Below the pieces are notes generated by a model that was not told the origin of the DNA, searched no databases, and was given only the letters and a program-made list of their open reading frames with translations. The position numbers and the translations under genes are program-made. From NCBI GenBank assembly GCA_022823725.1, contig JAJEHL010000005.1, positions 42,648-106,647 on the forward strand: a stretch of 64,000 bases of DNA. Reading direction: 5' to 3'. Position 1 is the stretch's first letter. The number at the start of each line of letters is the position of its first letter. The DNA is from Candidatus Latescibacterota bacterium. GTDB lineage: Bacteria; Latescibacterota; UBA2968. Shown piece after piece: positions 25,637 to 35,050 of this stretch.

Positions 25637-26368
25637 TTATCCGGCAATAATCATATAGCTAAACCATTCGCTGTGGGGATTCTCGATGTGATAGGATGTA
25701 CCGGAGGGTATGTGGACCACATCGCCTTCCGTGATGTGCTGTTCACCGTCAGATGTGACGAGGATGCCCCTATTTTCGAGAATCCAGAAGCCGAGTTCTA
25801 TGTCGTCATAACACCGTTCAATACTTTGCTGACCGGGTTGTACGGCTTCGCGGTCGATGAAGGCGATGGATTTTAAGCATCCCGTGTTTTCTTCGCCGAC
25901 AGGGCCGAGTTGATGCCAACGAATTGCGCCTGCGCCATCGCTTACGGGTAAAACATCTTCCCAGTTGCGAATCACACATTTGCCCCCGGGTTCGGTGTCG
26001 ATGTTTTTGCTGAGGACGAGATGCTCAAGCCATTCGTCATTCATGTCGTTGAACATCTGGTGGTAAATATCGGCAGGCAAATACACGGCGTCGCCGGGGC
26101 GCACGGGAAAGCGGTCTTCACCTACAAGGACCTCGCCGCTGCCGCTGATGATATAATACGCTTGTTCGACTTGCGGGTGTTTGTGGTGGTCGGAGGTTTT
26201 GCGCCCTTGAAGTCCGTGTTTGACGATGCCCTGCATGTTGTGTAATTGCGGTGAGTCGTCTTCGTCGTGTTTGGGTGTCGCATTTCTCTGTCTTAATCCC
26301 GGCCAGCGAATCGCACTCAGGTGCGCTACTTCGGGTTGTTGGTCTCGCCAGTTTTTGATGAATGCCAT
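25637..26368 (-). CDS. Bicupin-domain protein
   Basis: 243 residues with two cupin domains. The first (~55-115) has the metal-site motif HHKHPQVEQAYYIISGSGEV and PGDAVYLPADIYHQM. The second (~165-240) has DIELGFWILENRGILVTSDG and EGDVVHIPSGTSYHI. His and Glu ligands are retained clearly in the first domain and only partly in the second. Cupins of this shape include sugar isomerases and dioxygenases; the function here is open. It stands alone on the minus strand, divergent from the SelA-like gene. AAGAGGT precedes the ATG. Confidence 0.85.
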   Translation of the reverse strand: MAFIKNWRDQQPEVAHLSAIRWPGLRQRNATPKHDEDDSPQLHNMQGIVKHGLQGRKTSDHHKHPQVEQAYYIISGSGEVLVGEDRFPVRPGDAVYLPADIYHQMFNDMNDEWLEHLVLSKNIDTEPGGKCVIRNWEDVLPVSDGAGAIRWHQLGPVGEENTGCLKSIAFIDREAVQPGQQSIERCYDDIELGFWILENRGILVTSDGEQHITEGDVVHIPSGTSYHIENPHSEWFSYMIIAG

Positions 26369-26466
26369 ATTTACCTCTTGTAAGTGTGGAAGAATTTACG
26401 GGCTACTTAAGTTAATATGATTGTCTTGTGCCGCAATTCAAAAATTTGCACAGGAGGAGATTGACG

Positions 26467-27936
26467 ATGCAAGATCCCTATTCACTGATTGGCGTGCGTT
26501 CATTTATCAATTGCTGTGGTACGCGAACGATTCACGGGGGGACGCTGATGTTGCCGCAAGTCCGCGAAGCGATGATGGATGCTTCGCGCTTTTTTGTCAA
26601 TATGGATGAACTCATGGCAGGGGCGGGTAAGCGTTTGGCTACGCTCACGGGAGCAGAATGGGGGATGGTTGCCTCTGGCGCGGCGGCATGCCTTTGTCAC
26701 GCGACAGCAGCCTGTGTGACGGGTGGCGATCCCGAGTTGATGTTTCGGTTGCCCGATACGAGTGGGATGAAGCGTGAGGTCGTCATGCCCAGAGAAAGTC
26801 GATTTACCTATGATCACGCCATTCGTACGGTGGGGGTGACAATCGTGGAGGTGGATAATCTCAAGGAAATGGACGCGGCGCTCGATCGAGAACAGGTGGC
26901 TATGGTTGCCTTGTTGGGGACCTGGGAGGCGGATATGACGCTCGAAGCGATTGTTGAAATGGCACGTCCGAGAGGTATCCCCGTGCTGGTCGATGCGGCG
27001 TCGGAACATCTCCAATCTCCTGAACCATATACCAGTCGCGGAGCGAATTTGGTCGCTTATAGCGGGGGCAAATACCTGCGCGGGCCTCAGCCTACGGGAT
27101 TGTTATTAGGTGATCGCGACCTCGTCGAGGCCGCCTGGATTCACGCTGCTCCGCATCACACGCTTGGACGTGCGATGAAGATCGGCAAAGAGGAGGTTAT
27201 GGGCATTTTGGCGGCTGTGGAATATCTGCTGGCGGAACGCGATCCCGGGCGCGAATACGAGGGCTGGGTTGCCGATCTCGAGACGATTGTGCGACATGTG
27301 ATGCGCGTATCGGGTGTAGAAGCTGAAATTCTCACATCTGATCAATCAGATGTTCCCAGGTTGGAAATCCGTTGGGATGGAGATCGCATTGGTCTGACTG
27401 GTCTTGAATTGCGCGAACAACTTTTGTGCGGTGATCCGCGCATTATGCTGGATGATCGCGGTGCAACAGATACGTCTATCTTTATTTTGCCGTTTTCGCT
27501 ACAATCTGGAGAAGCAGATATTGTCGGCAGACATATTCGCGGCGCCTTATCCCACGCGCCTTTGCCCAAAAAAGAAAACGTGCGAGAACCCGTTGATGTG
27601 TCGGGTACCTGGGAAATTGAAATCGCGCTGGTGAGAAAAACAGCGCGTCATCGCGTAGATATTGAACAAAGTGCCAGCGTTTTAATGGGTACTCACCAGA
27701 CGCGCTGGCTAAAAAATTCGTTGAACGGCTCAGTAAATGGAGATGAAATCGTATTTACGAGCCAACATCGTTTTGAGGGAACCCATCTATCTTATCGGTT
27801 TGCGGGAAAGGTGTCGGGCGATGAAATGCGCGGTGAAGTGGAAATGGGCAGTTCGGGGCAGTCTGCACCCGGGCCGTTGAATCAGCGCGAATATGGCACT
27901 GCGAGATGGCGGGCGGTGAGGCGGTACGCCACTTGA
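26467..27936 (+). CDS. SelA-like PLP-dependent enzyme with extra C-terminal domain
   Basis: 489 residues. Residues 1-~375 are a fold-type I PLP enzyme of the SelA/DgaE-like group (selenocysteine synthase relatives, including D-glucosaminate-6-phosphate ammonia-lyase). Landmarks are NCCGTRTIHGGTLML, VASGAAACLCHATAA, VLVDAASE with Asp176, and YSGGKYLRGPQPTG with the Schiff-base Lys202. Residues ~385-489 form a separate beta-rich unit starting DVSGTWEIEIALV, resembling a small lipocalin-like barrel not normally part of SelA. True selenocysteine synthesis is unlikely, as no selB or selC is nearby; a sugar-acid lyase role is more plausible. The ATG at 26467 follows AGGAGGAG; the upstream 13 codons of open frame are not used. 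Confidence 0.82.
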   Translation: MQDPYSLIGVRSFINCCGTRTIHGGTLMLPQVREAMMDASRFFVNMDELMAGAGKRLATLTGAEWGMVASGAAACLCHATAACVTGGDPELMFRLPDTSGMKREVVMPRESRFTYDHAIRTVGVTIVEVDNLKEMDAALDREQVAMVALLGTWEADMTLEAIVEMARPRGIPVLVDAASEHLQSPEPYTSRGANLVAYSGGKYLRGPQPTGLLLGDRDLVEAAWIHAAPHHTLGRAMKIGKEEVMGILAAVEYLLAERDPGREYEGWVADLETIVRHVMRVSGVEAEILTSDQSDVPRLEIRWDGDRIGLTGLELREQLLCGDPRIMLDDRGATDTSIFILPFSLQSGEADIVGRHIRGALSHAPLPKKENVREPVDVSGTWEIEIALVRKTARHRVDIEQSASVLMGTHQTRWLKNSLNGSVNGDEIVFTSQHRFEGTHLSYRFAGKVSGDEMRGEVEMGSSGQSAPGPLNQREYGTARWRAVRRYAT

Positions 27937-27946
27937 GTACAGAGGG

Positions 27947-28939
27947 TTATGCGGAAACATATACAGTTTTCCCCGTTTTACCCGATTCCATTGCCGCAAA
28001 GATGAGTGCCATTGTTTTGCGTACATCCTGAGCTGATGCTTGTGCGAGTGGGCGATTATTGTGGATAGCAGTGAGAAATTCGAGGTGTATGGTGGGTTCG
28101 CCAGCGAGATGGACGGTTTCGGGTATGTGATGTTCTTTGCCGTTGAGCAATAAAGGTCCGCTGGTGCCGTTGAGGTGAATGACGCCTTCATCGCCCATTA
28201 CGGTCCATTCCGTGCCCGCCTGATGGTGAAAGGATAGGGCGCAGTTGAGGATGGCATTGCTTTCTGTTGTGGCGATGAGGGAGACTTCGTCTTCGATGTC
28301 GATAGCGGGGTGTGGATCGATGTTTTGCACAATTGCCGAGACGGATACGGCTTTTTCATCCATCCACCACAAGAGTACATCGAGCGAGTGAACGCCAATG
28401 CCGGGGAGAATGCCGCCCGATAATTCCTGGCGCGCAAACCAGCTATTTTCGTCACCGCCGCGCCCCGATCCAAGTCTGCGGTGGATGACGTGGCGAATTT
28501 TTCCCACAGCTTTTTCTTCGAGTAGCTTTTTCACCTGACGAATCGCTGTTGAAAAACGCTGGCTCTGGCCAGACATCAGCAATTTGCCTTTGGTTTTAGC
28601 CGCAGAAATCATGTCATCGACATCGGCGAGACTGAGGGCCATGGGTTTTTCGATGAGGGTGTGCAATCCTTTTTCGAGACAGGCAATGGTGTATTCCCGG
28701 TGCAGGAAGTTGGGTACGGCAATGATTGCAGCATCTGCTTCCACGTTCGCAAGCGCATGGTCGAGGCTGTCAAAGGTAGTTGACACACCATATTGGGTTT
28801 TTAGATTATTGCGAGCGTCTTCGGATGGATCAACACCGGCGACAATGATGCCGAGTTCTCCCAATGATTCTAAACTATTGGCATGGCCCAAAGCCATGCG
28901 CCCGCAACCGACGAGCAATATGCGAATAGGGGTTTTCAT
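27947..28939 (-). CDS. Gfo/Idh/MocA-family oxidoreductase
   Basis: 330-residue NAD(P)-binding dehydrogenase. The Rossmann motif is LLVGCGRMALGHA. The catalytic Lys lies in LIEKPMALS (~95). A C-terminal alpha/beta domain includes GGILPGIGVHSLDVLLWW, with the His that usually helps bind substrate. It is the last gene of a three-gene minus-strand set with a GNAT protein and a second Gfo/Idh enzyme. It is probably involved in oxidising a sugar or cyclitol; the substrate is not determined. GGAG precedes the ATG. Confidence 0.9.
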   Translation of the reverse strand: MKTPIRILLVGCGRMALGHANSLESLGELGIIVAGVDPSEDARNNLKTQYGVSTTFDSLDHALANVEADAAIIAVPNFLHREYTIACLEKGLHTLIEKPMALSLADVDDMISAAKTKGKLLMSGQSQRFSTAIRQVKKLLEEKAVGKIRHVIHRRLGSGRGGDENSWFARQELSGGILPGIGVHSLDVLLWWMDEKAVSVSAIVQNIDPHPAIDIEDEVSLIATTESNAILNCALSFHHQAGTEWTVMGDEGVIHLNGTSGPLLLNGKEHHIPETVHLAGEPTIHLEFLTAIHNNRPLAQASAQDVRKTMALIFAAMESGKTGKTVYVSA

Positions 28940-28951
28940 CGCGTTCTCCGT

Positions 28952-29455
28952 TTACTGGATGAGTTGATTTGGAGTGATGCGAAAGCCCAGGCGTTTGTAG
29001 AGACGAACGGCGGGTTCACGCCAGAGCGCTGTGTTGAGATAGGCGTCGGCATACCCCCGGGCAACGAGTTCTTTGAGCGCACGGAGTGAGATGGCATAAC
29101 CAAGGCCATGCCCACGGTATTTGGGATCGGTGCCAACCCAGTGGATGAGGCCAACTGCTTTTCCTCCGTAATGGGCTTCCCACGCGCTGGCAGTTGCGAC
29201 CATATAATCGCCTTTGAGGGCGACAAAAATACGCTTGTAGTCACAGCACGGTTCACGGGTGAATGTGGCGTGAAAATTGTCGATGGTCCAGGGTTTTCCA
29301 CCTTCTTCGCCAAAAGCCTCATTTTTCATGCGAATCCATTCTTCTTCTTCGCCGGACTGAAGCGTGCGAATTGTGAAGCCTTCAGGGGCATCGTATTTGG
29401 GGAGTGGCGCAGTGAGAGAGCGGTGCATGCGGATGCTGCTTGTGCGGTTATTCAT
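28952..29455 (-). CDS. GNAT-family N-acetyltransferase
   Basis: 167 residues. The acetyl-CoA-binding motif A is DPKYRGHGLGYAISLRALKE (Q/RxxGxG/A type). The C-terminal end, AVRLYKRLGFR, is typical of GNAT enzymes. It sits between two Gfo/Idh genes with 3 and 12 bp gaps, suggesting co-translation. The acceptor could be an amino sugar, but nothing in the sequence fixes it. A second ATG nine codons in is an alternative start. Confidence 0.88.
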   Translation of the reverse strand: MNNRTSSIRMHRSLTAPLPKYDAPEGFTIRTLQSGEEEEWIRMKNEAFGEEGGKPWTIDNFHATFTREPCCDYKRIFVALKGDYMVATASAWEAHYGGKAVGLIHWVGTDPKYRGHGLGYAISLRALKELVARGYADAYLNTALWREPAVRLYKRLGFRITPNQLIQ

Positions 29456-29458
29456 AGC

Positions 29459-30469
29459 CTAAAAATCCAGAAAGACAGTTGCTGGACGATTGTTTTCAAT
29501 GGATTCGATTATGGCACAGCATACGGCGACGGACCGGGCACCATCAACCGCGTCAATCAGCGGTTTTTCGCCGCGTTCAATGCAGGTCAAAAAGTGGTCG
29601 AGTTCCTGGGGGCACGTATGGTCTTCGGCGCGAATTTCAATTGGGAGTTCAGACCATTCTTCGACGTGGGGCATACCGCCGATGAAGAGTTTGTTGTTGT
29701 GAATGGATCCTCTGGTGCCGTGATAGCTGAAGTTGAGATTATAGGGGATTTCCGCTCCGCAGGAGACCAGGCATTTGCCCAGGGCGCCGGATTCAAATTT
29801 TAAGTTCGCAATGATTGTGTCATACCAGGGGGCATCGGGAATATTTTTGTTTATGCCATACGCGCTGACTTCAACGATTTCTCCGGCGAACCACCGCATG
29901 AGGTCCAGGGGATGGCAGGCCCCGCCGATAATGGGCAGTTGGCCTTCTTTTTCCGTGTCCATCCACCAATCGTGACCGGGTAGTGGCAAGAAGGGTTTGA
30001 GATCGTGGATGTAGTCGCCTTCCACAAAACAGGCTTCTCCCAACGTGCCGTTGTGAATGAGGTGGTAAATGGTTTCAAATATGTTGCTAAATCGCGCGCC
30101 GTGACCAACCATGACTTGTCGCCCGGATCGTTTGGCTGCATCGACGATTTTTTGACAGTCTTCAACTGTAACCGCAAGGGGTTTTTCCACAAAGACGTGC
30201 TTGCCCGCGTCGAGCGCGGCGATGGCTTGATCTACGTGTTGTGAATTGGGCGTACAGAGATAAATGATATCGATTTCGGAGTCGGATAGGACGCTATCGT
30301 ACTCTGTCGATATTTGATCTGCGCGATATGTCGCTTGCAGATCTCTCGCGATCTGCTCGCTGCGCGGGGTTGTACATATTGTTCGCAAATGTGCATTGGG
30401 ATGCACAGAGATGGCTTTGATGTGCTCGACTCCGATATATCCCGTTCCCACTACGGCTATTGCGTTCAT
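29459..30469 (-). CDS. Gfo/Idh/MocA-family oxidoreductase
   Basis: 336 residues with VVGTGYIGVEHIKAI as the dinucleotide-binding motif and VFVEKPLAVT carrying the catalytic Lys (~95). The C-terminal domain contains GGACHPLDLMRWF. It is the first gene of the minus-strand set 30469-27947. GCAGGAGGG sits before the ATG. It shares the fold with the two other Gfo/Idh proteins in this window but is clearly divergent from them, so they probably act on different steps or substrates. Confidence 0.9.
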   Translation of the reverse strand: MNAIAVVGTGYIGVEHIKAISVHPNAHLRTICTTPRSEQIARDLQATYRADQISTEYDSVLSDSEIDIIYLCTPNSQHVDQAIAALDAGKHVFVEKPLAVTVEDCQKIVDAAKRSGRQVMVGHGARFSNIFETIYHLIHNGTLGEACFVEGDYIHDLKPFLPLPGHDWWMDTEKEGQLPIIGGACHPLDLMRWFAGEIVEVSAYGINKNIPDAPWYDTIIANLKFESGALGKCLVSCGAEIPYNLNFSYHGTRGSIHNNKLFIGGMPHVEEWSELPIEIRAEDHTCPQELDHFLTCIERGEKPLIDAVDGARSVAVCCAIIESIENNRPATVFLDF

Positions 30470-30579
30470 CTGAGGACCCTCCTGCGGTTAGTCCAACAAG
30501 GCTCGAAAATTTAAGATTGAAAATGTAAAATTGAAAACTAAAAATCGGGTGGTATGTTAAACTAATGAGAGGTGAGGAT

Positions 30580-31956
30580 ATGGCAGAAAAAGATAGACCA
30601 AATGTGTTGTTCATTTCGTTTGATGATTTAAATCACTATGTGGGGTTTTTGGATCGCGCTCCGAATGCTGTGACTCCTCATTTTAACCGGCTGGCCGAGC
30701 GGTGTACAGTATTTGAACGCGCATATTGTCAGGCACCGATTTGCAATCCGTCGCGAGCGAGTTTGATGAGTGGGTTGCGACCATCCACCACGGGTGTTTA
30801 TAACAATCGGCAGCCACTCAGATTTTCGGAAGCGGGAAAAAATTGCGTGACATTGCCGCAGCACTTTCGGCAAAATGGCTATTTTACAACGGGCAGTGGC
30901 AAGGTATATCACGGCAAATTTCCCGATCCAATGTCGTGGGATTCTTATGTGCCGAGTTTATTTAATCAGTCGCATTCCGGCGCGGGCCCCGGTCATCATC
31001 CCATAAATGGCATGGCGGGTATGGGCAATCTGGACTGGGGACCGATGGATGTTGCCGATGAAGATATGCAGGATTACAAGGCTGTGAGTTATTGTGTTGA
31101 GCAATTGGGGACCAGGCATGACAAGCCCTTCTTTTTGACGTGTGGATTTAAGCTGCCGCATCTGATGTGGCATGTGCCGAGAAAATATGTCGAAGCTTAT
31201 GATCTGAATGATTTCCATTTGCCTGAAACATTGGCGAATGATCTGGACGATGTTCCTGAGGTCGCACAGCGATGGGCGAATCAAAAACCGCATGCGCGTA
31301 TCGTAGAAGCAGGGCAATGGAAAGAAGCGATTCGGTGTTATCTGGCGTGTATCAGTTTCGTCGATACGCAAATTGGTCGATTGATAGATGCACTGGATGC
31401 GAGTGCTTATGCAGAGGATACTGCTATTGTTTTGTGGGCAGACCACGGGTGGCATTTGGGCGAAAAAAGCCATTGGAAAAAGAGCACGTTATGGGAAGAA
31501 GCCACGCGCGTGCCTTTGCTTATTTCAGCTCCGGGTTATTCGCCCGGCACCTGTTCAAAGCCTGTGGGATTGATCGATATTTATCCCACGCTGATTGCGT
31601 TGTGTGGTCTGCCTGATCGCAAGGGATTGGAAGGCCGAAGTCTGGTGCCTTTGATGGAAAATCCCAATCGCAACTGGCCCTTTCCCGCAATCACCACACA
31701 TGGGCGAGGCAATCATGCCATACGGTCTGAGCGATGGCGATATATCCGTTATGCAGATGGATCAGAAGAGCTTTACGATCACAGGAATGACGAGATGGAG
31801 TGGGAAAATCTGGCGCATAGTCCAGGATTGCGCGAGGTTAAAGAACTTCTATCGCAATGGTTGCCTGAAAATAATGCGCCGGATTCTGAGATTGTCGAAT
31901 GGCCTGAAGAAAATGAGAGTTATCGGGCAAGGATAGAGGCGATGATGGATGAATAG
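30580..31956 (+). CDS. Sulfatase, iduronate-2-sulfatase-like
   Basis: 458-residue formylglycine-dependent sulfatase. The metal pair is in LFISFDDLNHY (Asp15, Asp16). The signature C55-N-P-S-R59 is intact, so Cys55 can be converted to formylglycine. GLRPSTTGVYNN and WADHGWHLGEKSHWKKSTLWE are characteristic of the iduronate-2-sulfatase branch (SulfAtlas S1_7-like), acting on sulfated glycans. No export signal is visible. The ATG 30580 is chosen because GAGAGGTGAGG precedes it; ATG 30565 is an in-frame alternative. The contrast with the Thr-type proteins at 4745 and 44237 is notable. No maturase gene is in the window. Confidence 0.9.
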   Translation: MAEKDRPNVLFISFDDLNHYVGFLDRAPNAVTPHFNRLAERCTVFERAYCQAPICNPSRASLMSGLRPSTTGVYNNRQPLRFSEAGKNCVTLPQHFRQNGYFTTGSGKVYHGKFPDPMSWDSYVPSLFNQSHSGAGPGHHPINGMAGMGNLDWGPMDVADEDMQDYKAVSYCVEQLGTRHDKPFFLTCGFKLPHLMWHVPRKYVEAYDLNDFHLPETLANDLDDVPEVAQRWANQKPHARIVEAGQWKEAIRCYLACISFVDTQIGRLIDALDASAYAEDTAIVLWADHGWHLGEKSHWKKSTLWEEATRVPLLISAPGYSPGTCSKPVGLIDIYPTLIALCGLPDRKGLEGRSLVPLMENPNRNWPFPAITTHGRGNHAIRSERWRYIRYADGSEELYDHRNDEMEWENLAHSPGLREVKELLSQWLPENNAPDSEIVEWPEENESYRARIEAMMDE

Positions 31957-31959
31957 ACA

Positions 31960-33939
31960 TCACCATCCATGCACAATATGGCCTGCGTCGGGGAACCAGA
32001 TGGCATCGACACCAGTGGATATGCCAACCCCCAATAAGTAACCTATCATGAGGCCGTACCAGAAGGGTAGAGATTTGCGGTAGAGCGCGACGCCGCCAAA
32101 ACGCATGATGAGTGCTTTGGTCGCCCACACAACAAGTAGGCTAAAACCATAGCGGCGGGTGGGAAAGGCGATAGCTACGGGATTAAAGGGCCACCATGAA
32201 AAGCGCGTGCGTATGTAAGTCAAAAAACCGGCTATTGCAAATCCCCAGAGCCACACGCCCAATTTTTCGATGTCGAAGTAGAGTATTGTCGAGCCTTCTA
32301 CATAAGGGACCAGGCGCACGAGATGGTTCCAGTCGCCCAAATAGAGCGGGCCGTTCATTCCGCCATCCATGTAGCTGCGGTACAGCGAATCGGTGGCGGT
32401 TGTGATACAGCCTGTGATATAGGCGATGGGGATAATGGCCCAGACCCAGGGATGTCGCTTGAAGTGGTTGCCCAACATGCGAAAGTAGTGGGGGACAGAC
32501 ATAGTGCCCGTAAGGCGAATGGGCATGCCGGCAAAGCCATTGCGGTTGATCATCCAGATTGTCGTGAGTGTGCCGGGCGACATGTTGGCCGTGCCGCCCA
32601 TCTGCATCCACACATTGCCTCCCTTATCGGCACCCAGACCGCCGGTACCGCCGGGTGATAAAAAGGTGAATCCGGTTGCTGCGGCGTATTTGGCAACGCC
32701 GAATAGCGCGATGAACATCAAGATGAGTTGCACTACAGTTGCCCAGAGTTCCATGCCCGCTGCCAGACACCAGCCCGCGAGGAATATGACCGAAGCCGCG
32801 AGGCCGAGCCAGGCGGTTCGATAGGTGACAGGTGTTCCATCATCTGCTGCGCGGTTGCTCATCAGCGCACATTCGAGGGTGTTTTTGAGGTGTTTGCGCG
32901 ATACCCATAATGACCAGGCCACGAGAAAAACGAGTGCGCCGTGAGATTCGAAGCCGAGTATTTCTGCTGGCGTCGCTTGCTGTCCCTGTAATCCAACCGT
33001 GATGCCTGTTTGGTTCATCAGACCCTCTTTGAGAATGTTGAGGACATTGTAAAACCAGAAACTGAAGAGCAGGTCGAGTGGGCACAAATAGGCCAGGCCC
33101 ATGATCAGGGGTTGCATGCGCAGGAAATATCTCGGATAGTGATAGCCGATGTTTATAGCCATTTGTCCAGCGAGGTCGTAGATGGGAATATGGGGCAGGG
33201 TGTGGACAAAATAGCCCGCGATATTCCAGCAGATTACAAAGGTGGAAATGCCAAATCCCACCCAAAATAGGGGCGCGTGAAAGACGACGGGAAGGCGATA
33301 GCCGGGTTCTTCACGCAACATTTCGGTGGGGAAGGTCGCCATAGGAAAGGTGAGACGCTCTTTTTCGTGCCATTGTTTGAAGAACAAGACGCTGCAAAAA
33401 AAACCAGCCATGACCACAGATAAACAGGCAGCGGTCCACCAGAAGAGCGGACGGATCCACGGTTGCCAGGGAATAGATGTGTTGGGTTCTAATCCCCCAT
33501 AGAGTTGCCCGATGACCACGGGCGATTTTTGCATAAAGAGCCAGTCGGGCAACAGAGGGGCTATGACGTCGCCCACGCGGTTTTCCGGCGATGCGAGGTG
33601 TACCGGGGCAGAGATGTTGCCCAGGAGATAGCCCGCCCAGCCCGTGGTGGGCAGGTTGCCCACGAGCCAGACCATGAAGAAGATGGTCAACATTTCCGTG
33701 CGCGACAGGGCGCGTTTTGGCGCGACGAGTTTAAGAATAGCGTTGATGCCAACCCAGGCGACAAAGGGGATCAGGGCCGATACGGGCATGTAGTTTTTGA
33801 TCATGTTCCACGCAAAATGCGTGATGTAGATCGTCATGAGGGCAATGGTCAAGATGCCGAGCATGACCGCGCGTACCGTAATCCCTCGGTCCTGCACATC
33901 GGGATGGGATTCCTGGGATATGTCTGTTTGTATGGCCAT
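31960..33939 (-). CDS. Polytopic membrane protein, DUF6785/DUF6784 type
   Basis: 659 residues with about 12-14 hydrophobic helices, for example AVMLGILTIALMTIYITHFA and GLAASVIFLAGWCLAAGMEL. The conserved-looking loops are WLVGNLPTTGWAGYLLGNIS, the GGTGGLGADKGG stretch and TATDSLYRSYMDGGMNG. I recognise the overall pattern as the DUF6785/DUF6784 family, common in Poribacteria-like and planctomycete-like genomes and often near sulfatases and PhyH genes. A transporter role is inferred only. It converges on the sulfatase gene with 3 bp between the stops. No strong ribosome binding site is visible before the ATG. Confidence 0.75.
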   Translation of the reverse strand: MAIQTDISQESHPDVQDRGITVRAVMLGILTIALMTIYITHFAWNMIKNYMPVSALIPFVAWVGINAILKLVAPKRALSRTEMLTIFFMVWLVGNLPTTGWAGYLLGNISAPVHLASPENRVGDVIAPLLPDWLFMQKSPVVIGQLYGGLEPNTSIPWQPWIRPLFWWTAACLSVVMAGFFCSVLFFKQWHEKERLTFPMATFPTEMLREEPGYRLPVVFHAPLFWVGFGISTFVICWNIAGYFVHTLPHIPIYDLAGQMAINIGYHYPRYFLRMQPLIMGLAYLCPLDLLFSFWFYNVLNILKEGLMNQTGITVGLQGQQATPAEILGFESHGALVFLVAWSLWVSRKHLKNTLECALMSNRAADDGTPVTYRTAWLGLAASVIFLAGWCLAAGMELWATVVQLILMFIALFGVAKYAAATGFTFLSPGGTGGLGADKGGNVWMQMGGTANMSPGTLTTIWMINRNGFAGMPIRLTGTMSVPHYFRMLGNHFKRHPWVWAIIPIAYITGCITTATDSLYRSYMDGGMNGPLYLGDWNHLVRLVPYVEGSTILYFDIEKLGVWLWGFAIAGFLTYIRTRFSWWPFNPVAIAFPTRRYGFSLLVVWATKALIMRFGGVALYRKSLPFWYGLMIGYLLGVGISTGVDAIWFPDAGHIVHGW

Positions 33940-34029
33940 TTGTAAAAAGAAAGAGGGCTGTTGGGACCAGTGAAAAGCGTTTAATGACTGGCAAAATAGG
34001 GCGCAGGCAAGATGTTTTCAACTTAAATT

Positions 34030-34051
34030 TGTGCTATAACTTTTTAGCACA
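34030..34051. promoter_or_regulatory. Inverted repeat just upstream of the PhyH-like gene
   Basis: TGTGCTA and TAGCACA are separated by 8 bases (TAACTTTT) and end 4 bases before the AGGAAAGGAG ribosome binding site. It may be an operator, and CTATAAC inside it resembles a -10 element. Confidence 0.4.
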
Positions 34052-34070
34052 TCCAGGAAAGGAGATTGTG

Positions 34071-34934
34071 ATGGACGTTTATGAGAAGTATTTTTTTGAT
34101 GTAAATGGGTATCTGGTTGTGGAGGATATTTTGTCTGCTGATCAGGTTGCAGCACTCAATGAGGCGGTTGATCACAATAGGGACAGAATACGGGTGCGCG
34201 AGGGGGCACTGAGATTGTCGGGCGGCGCAGGCCAACACGGCGGCGAGGTTTCTATCGCACTGGAAGGATCACATGGGCGAGGGGATATCGGGAGTATTTT
34301 GAGATGGCCAAAGCCGTGGTGCCAGCCTTTCCGAGATTTGCTATCCCATTTGCCAACGATGCACTATATGCTCGATATGATCGGCAACGGGTTCCGCTAT
34401 GGCAATGCCAATGGAATTAGCATGACCAGAGGGGCAGAAGGGCATTTGCTTCACGGTGGCGGTGGATTTTTGGGTGGACATATGTATTTTTGCAAAGACG
34501 GGAAGATGTGGAATAATCTGATTGCCGTGTGTTACCAGCTTGCCGATGTCAATCCCGGCGACGGTGGGTTTGTGTGCATTCCCGGCAGTCACAAGGCAAA
34601 TTTTGAATGCCCGACGGATGTGCGCCGAATGGAGCGGGATTTGGGGTGTTTTAAGCATATTCCCATGAAGGCGGGTTCGGCGGTAATTTTTACCGAGGCA
34701 CTGACACATGGCGCGATGCCGTGGACTGCGGATCACGAGCGAAGGACCCTCTTGTATCGCTATGCCGCGGGAGGATATGTCAACCCTCCCAGTGGCAATG
34801 ATCCCACAAAGTACGCGCCATTTATGGATGAGTTGACACCGCTTCAGCAGGCTATTATGCAACCCCCACATAACGCGGGGCGCATGGATGTCGCCGCGAT
34901 GATCGAGGCGGAGGAAAAAGCAGGTGCTCAATAA
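34071..34934 (+). CDS. Phytanoyl-CoA dioxygenase (PhyH)-like protein with H-x-G metal motif
   Basis: 287 residues with the double-stranded beta-helix order of PhyH. YQLADVNPGDGGFVCIPGSH is the conserved core, then AVIFTEALTHGAMPW with the distal His213, and ERRTLLYRYA with the Arg that binds 2-oxoglutarate. Where H-x-D is expected, the sequence reads H128-G-G130, so the acidic iron ligand is missing. Loss of this carboxylate is known from Fe/2OG halogenases (H-x-A/G). It could instead be a lineage-typical variant with another ligand. The ATG 34071 follows AGGAAAGGAG; the open frame to 33984 is ignored. Function is not assigned. Confidence 0.8.
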   Translation: MDVYEKYFFDVNGYLVVEDILSADQVAALNEAVDHNRDRIRVREGALRLSGGAGQHGGEVSIALEGSHGRGDIGSILRWPKPWCQPFRDLLSHLPTMHYMLDMIGNGFRYGNANGISMTRGAEGHLLHGGGGFLGGHMYFCKDGKMWNNLIAVCYQLADVNPGDGGFVCIPGSHKANFECPTDVRRMERDLGCFKHIPMKAGSAVIFTEALTHGAMPWTADHERRTLLYRYAAGGYVNPPSGNDPTKYAPFMDELTPLQQAIMQPPHNAGRMDVAAMIEAEEKAGAQ

Positions 34935-35050
34935 ATGCCAGGCAAGGATGCAAAAGCATTTGATTTACAGGATTTTCTGTTGACAGGCTGTTTTTTTCTA
35001 TCTATATGTTTAACGCAGATTTGACAATGGTCTATCAATGAAAGAAAAGA

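Noticed and set aside
26467..27936. Genuine selenocysteine synthase SelA
   Set aside because: No selB, selD or selC nearby, an extra C-terminal domain, and a catabolic neighbourhood.
34935..35050. Terminator after the PhyH-like gene
   Set aside because: The only hairpins before the T-run at 34989 are 4-5 bp and not convincing; no gene was found in the gap either.
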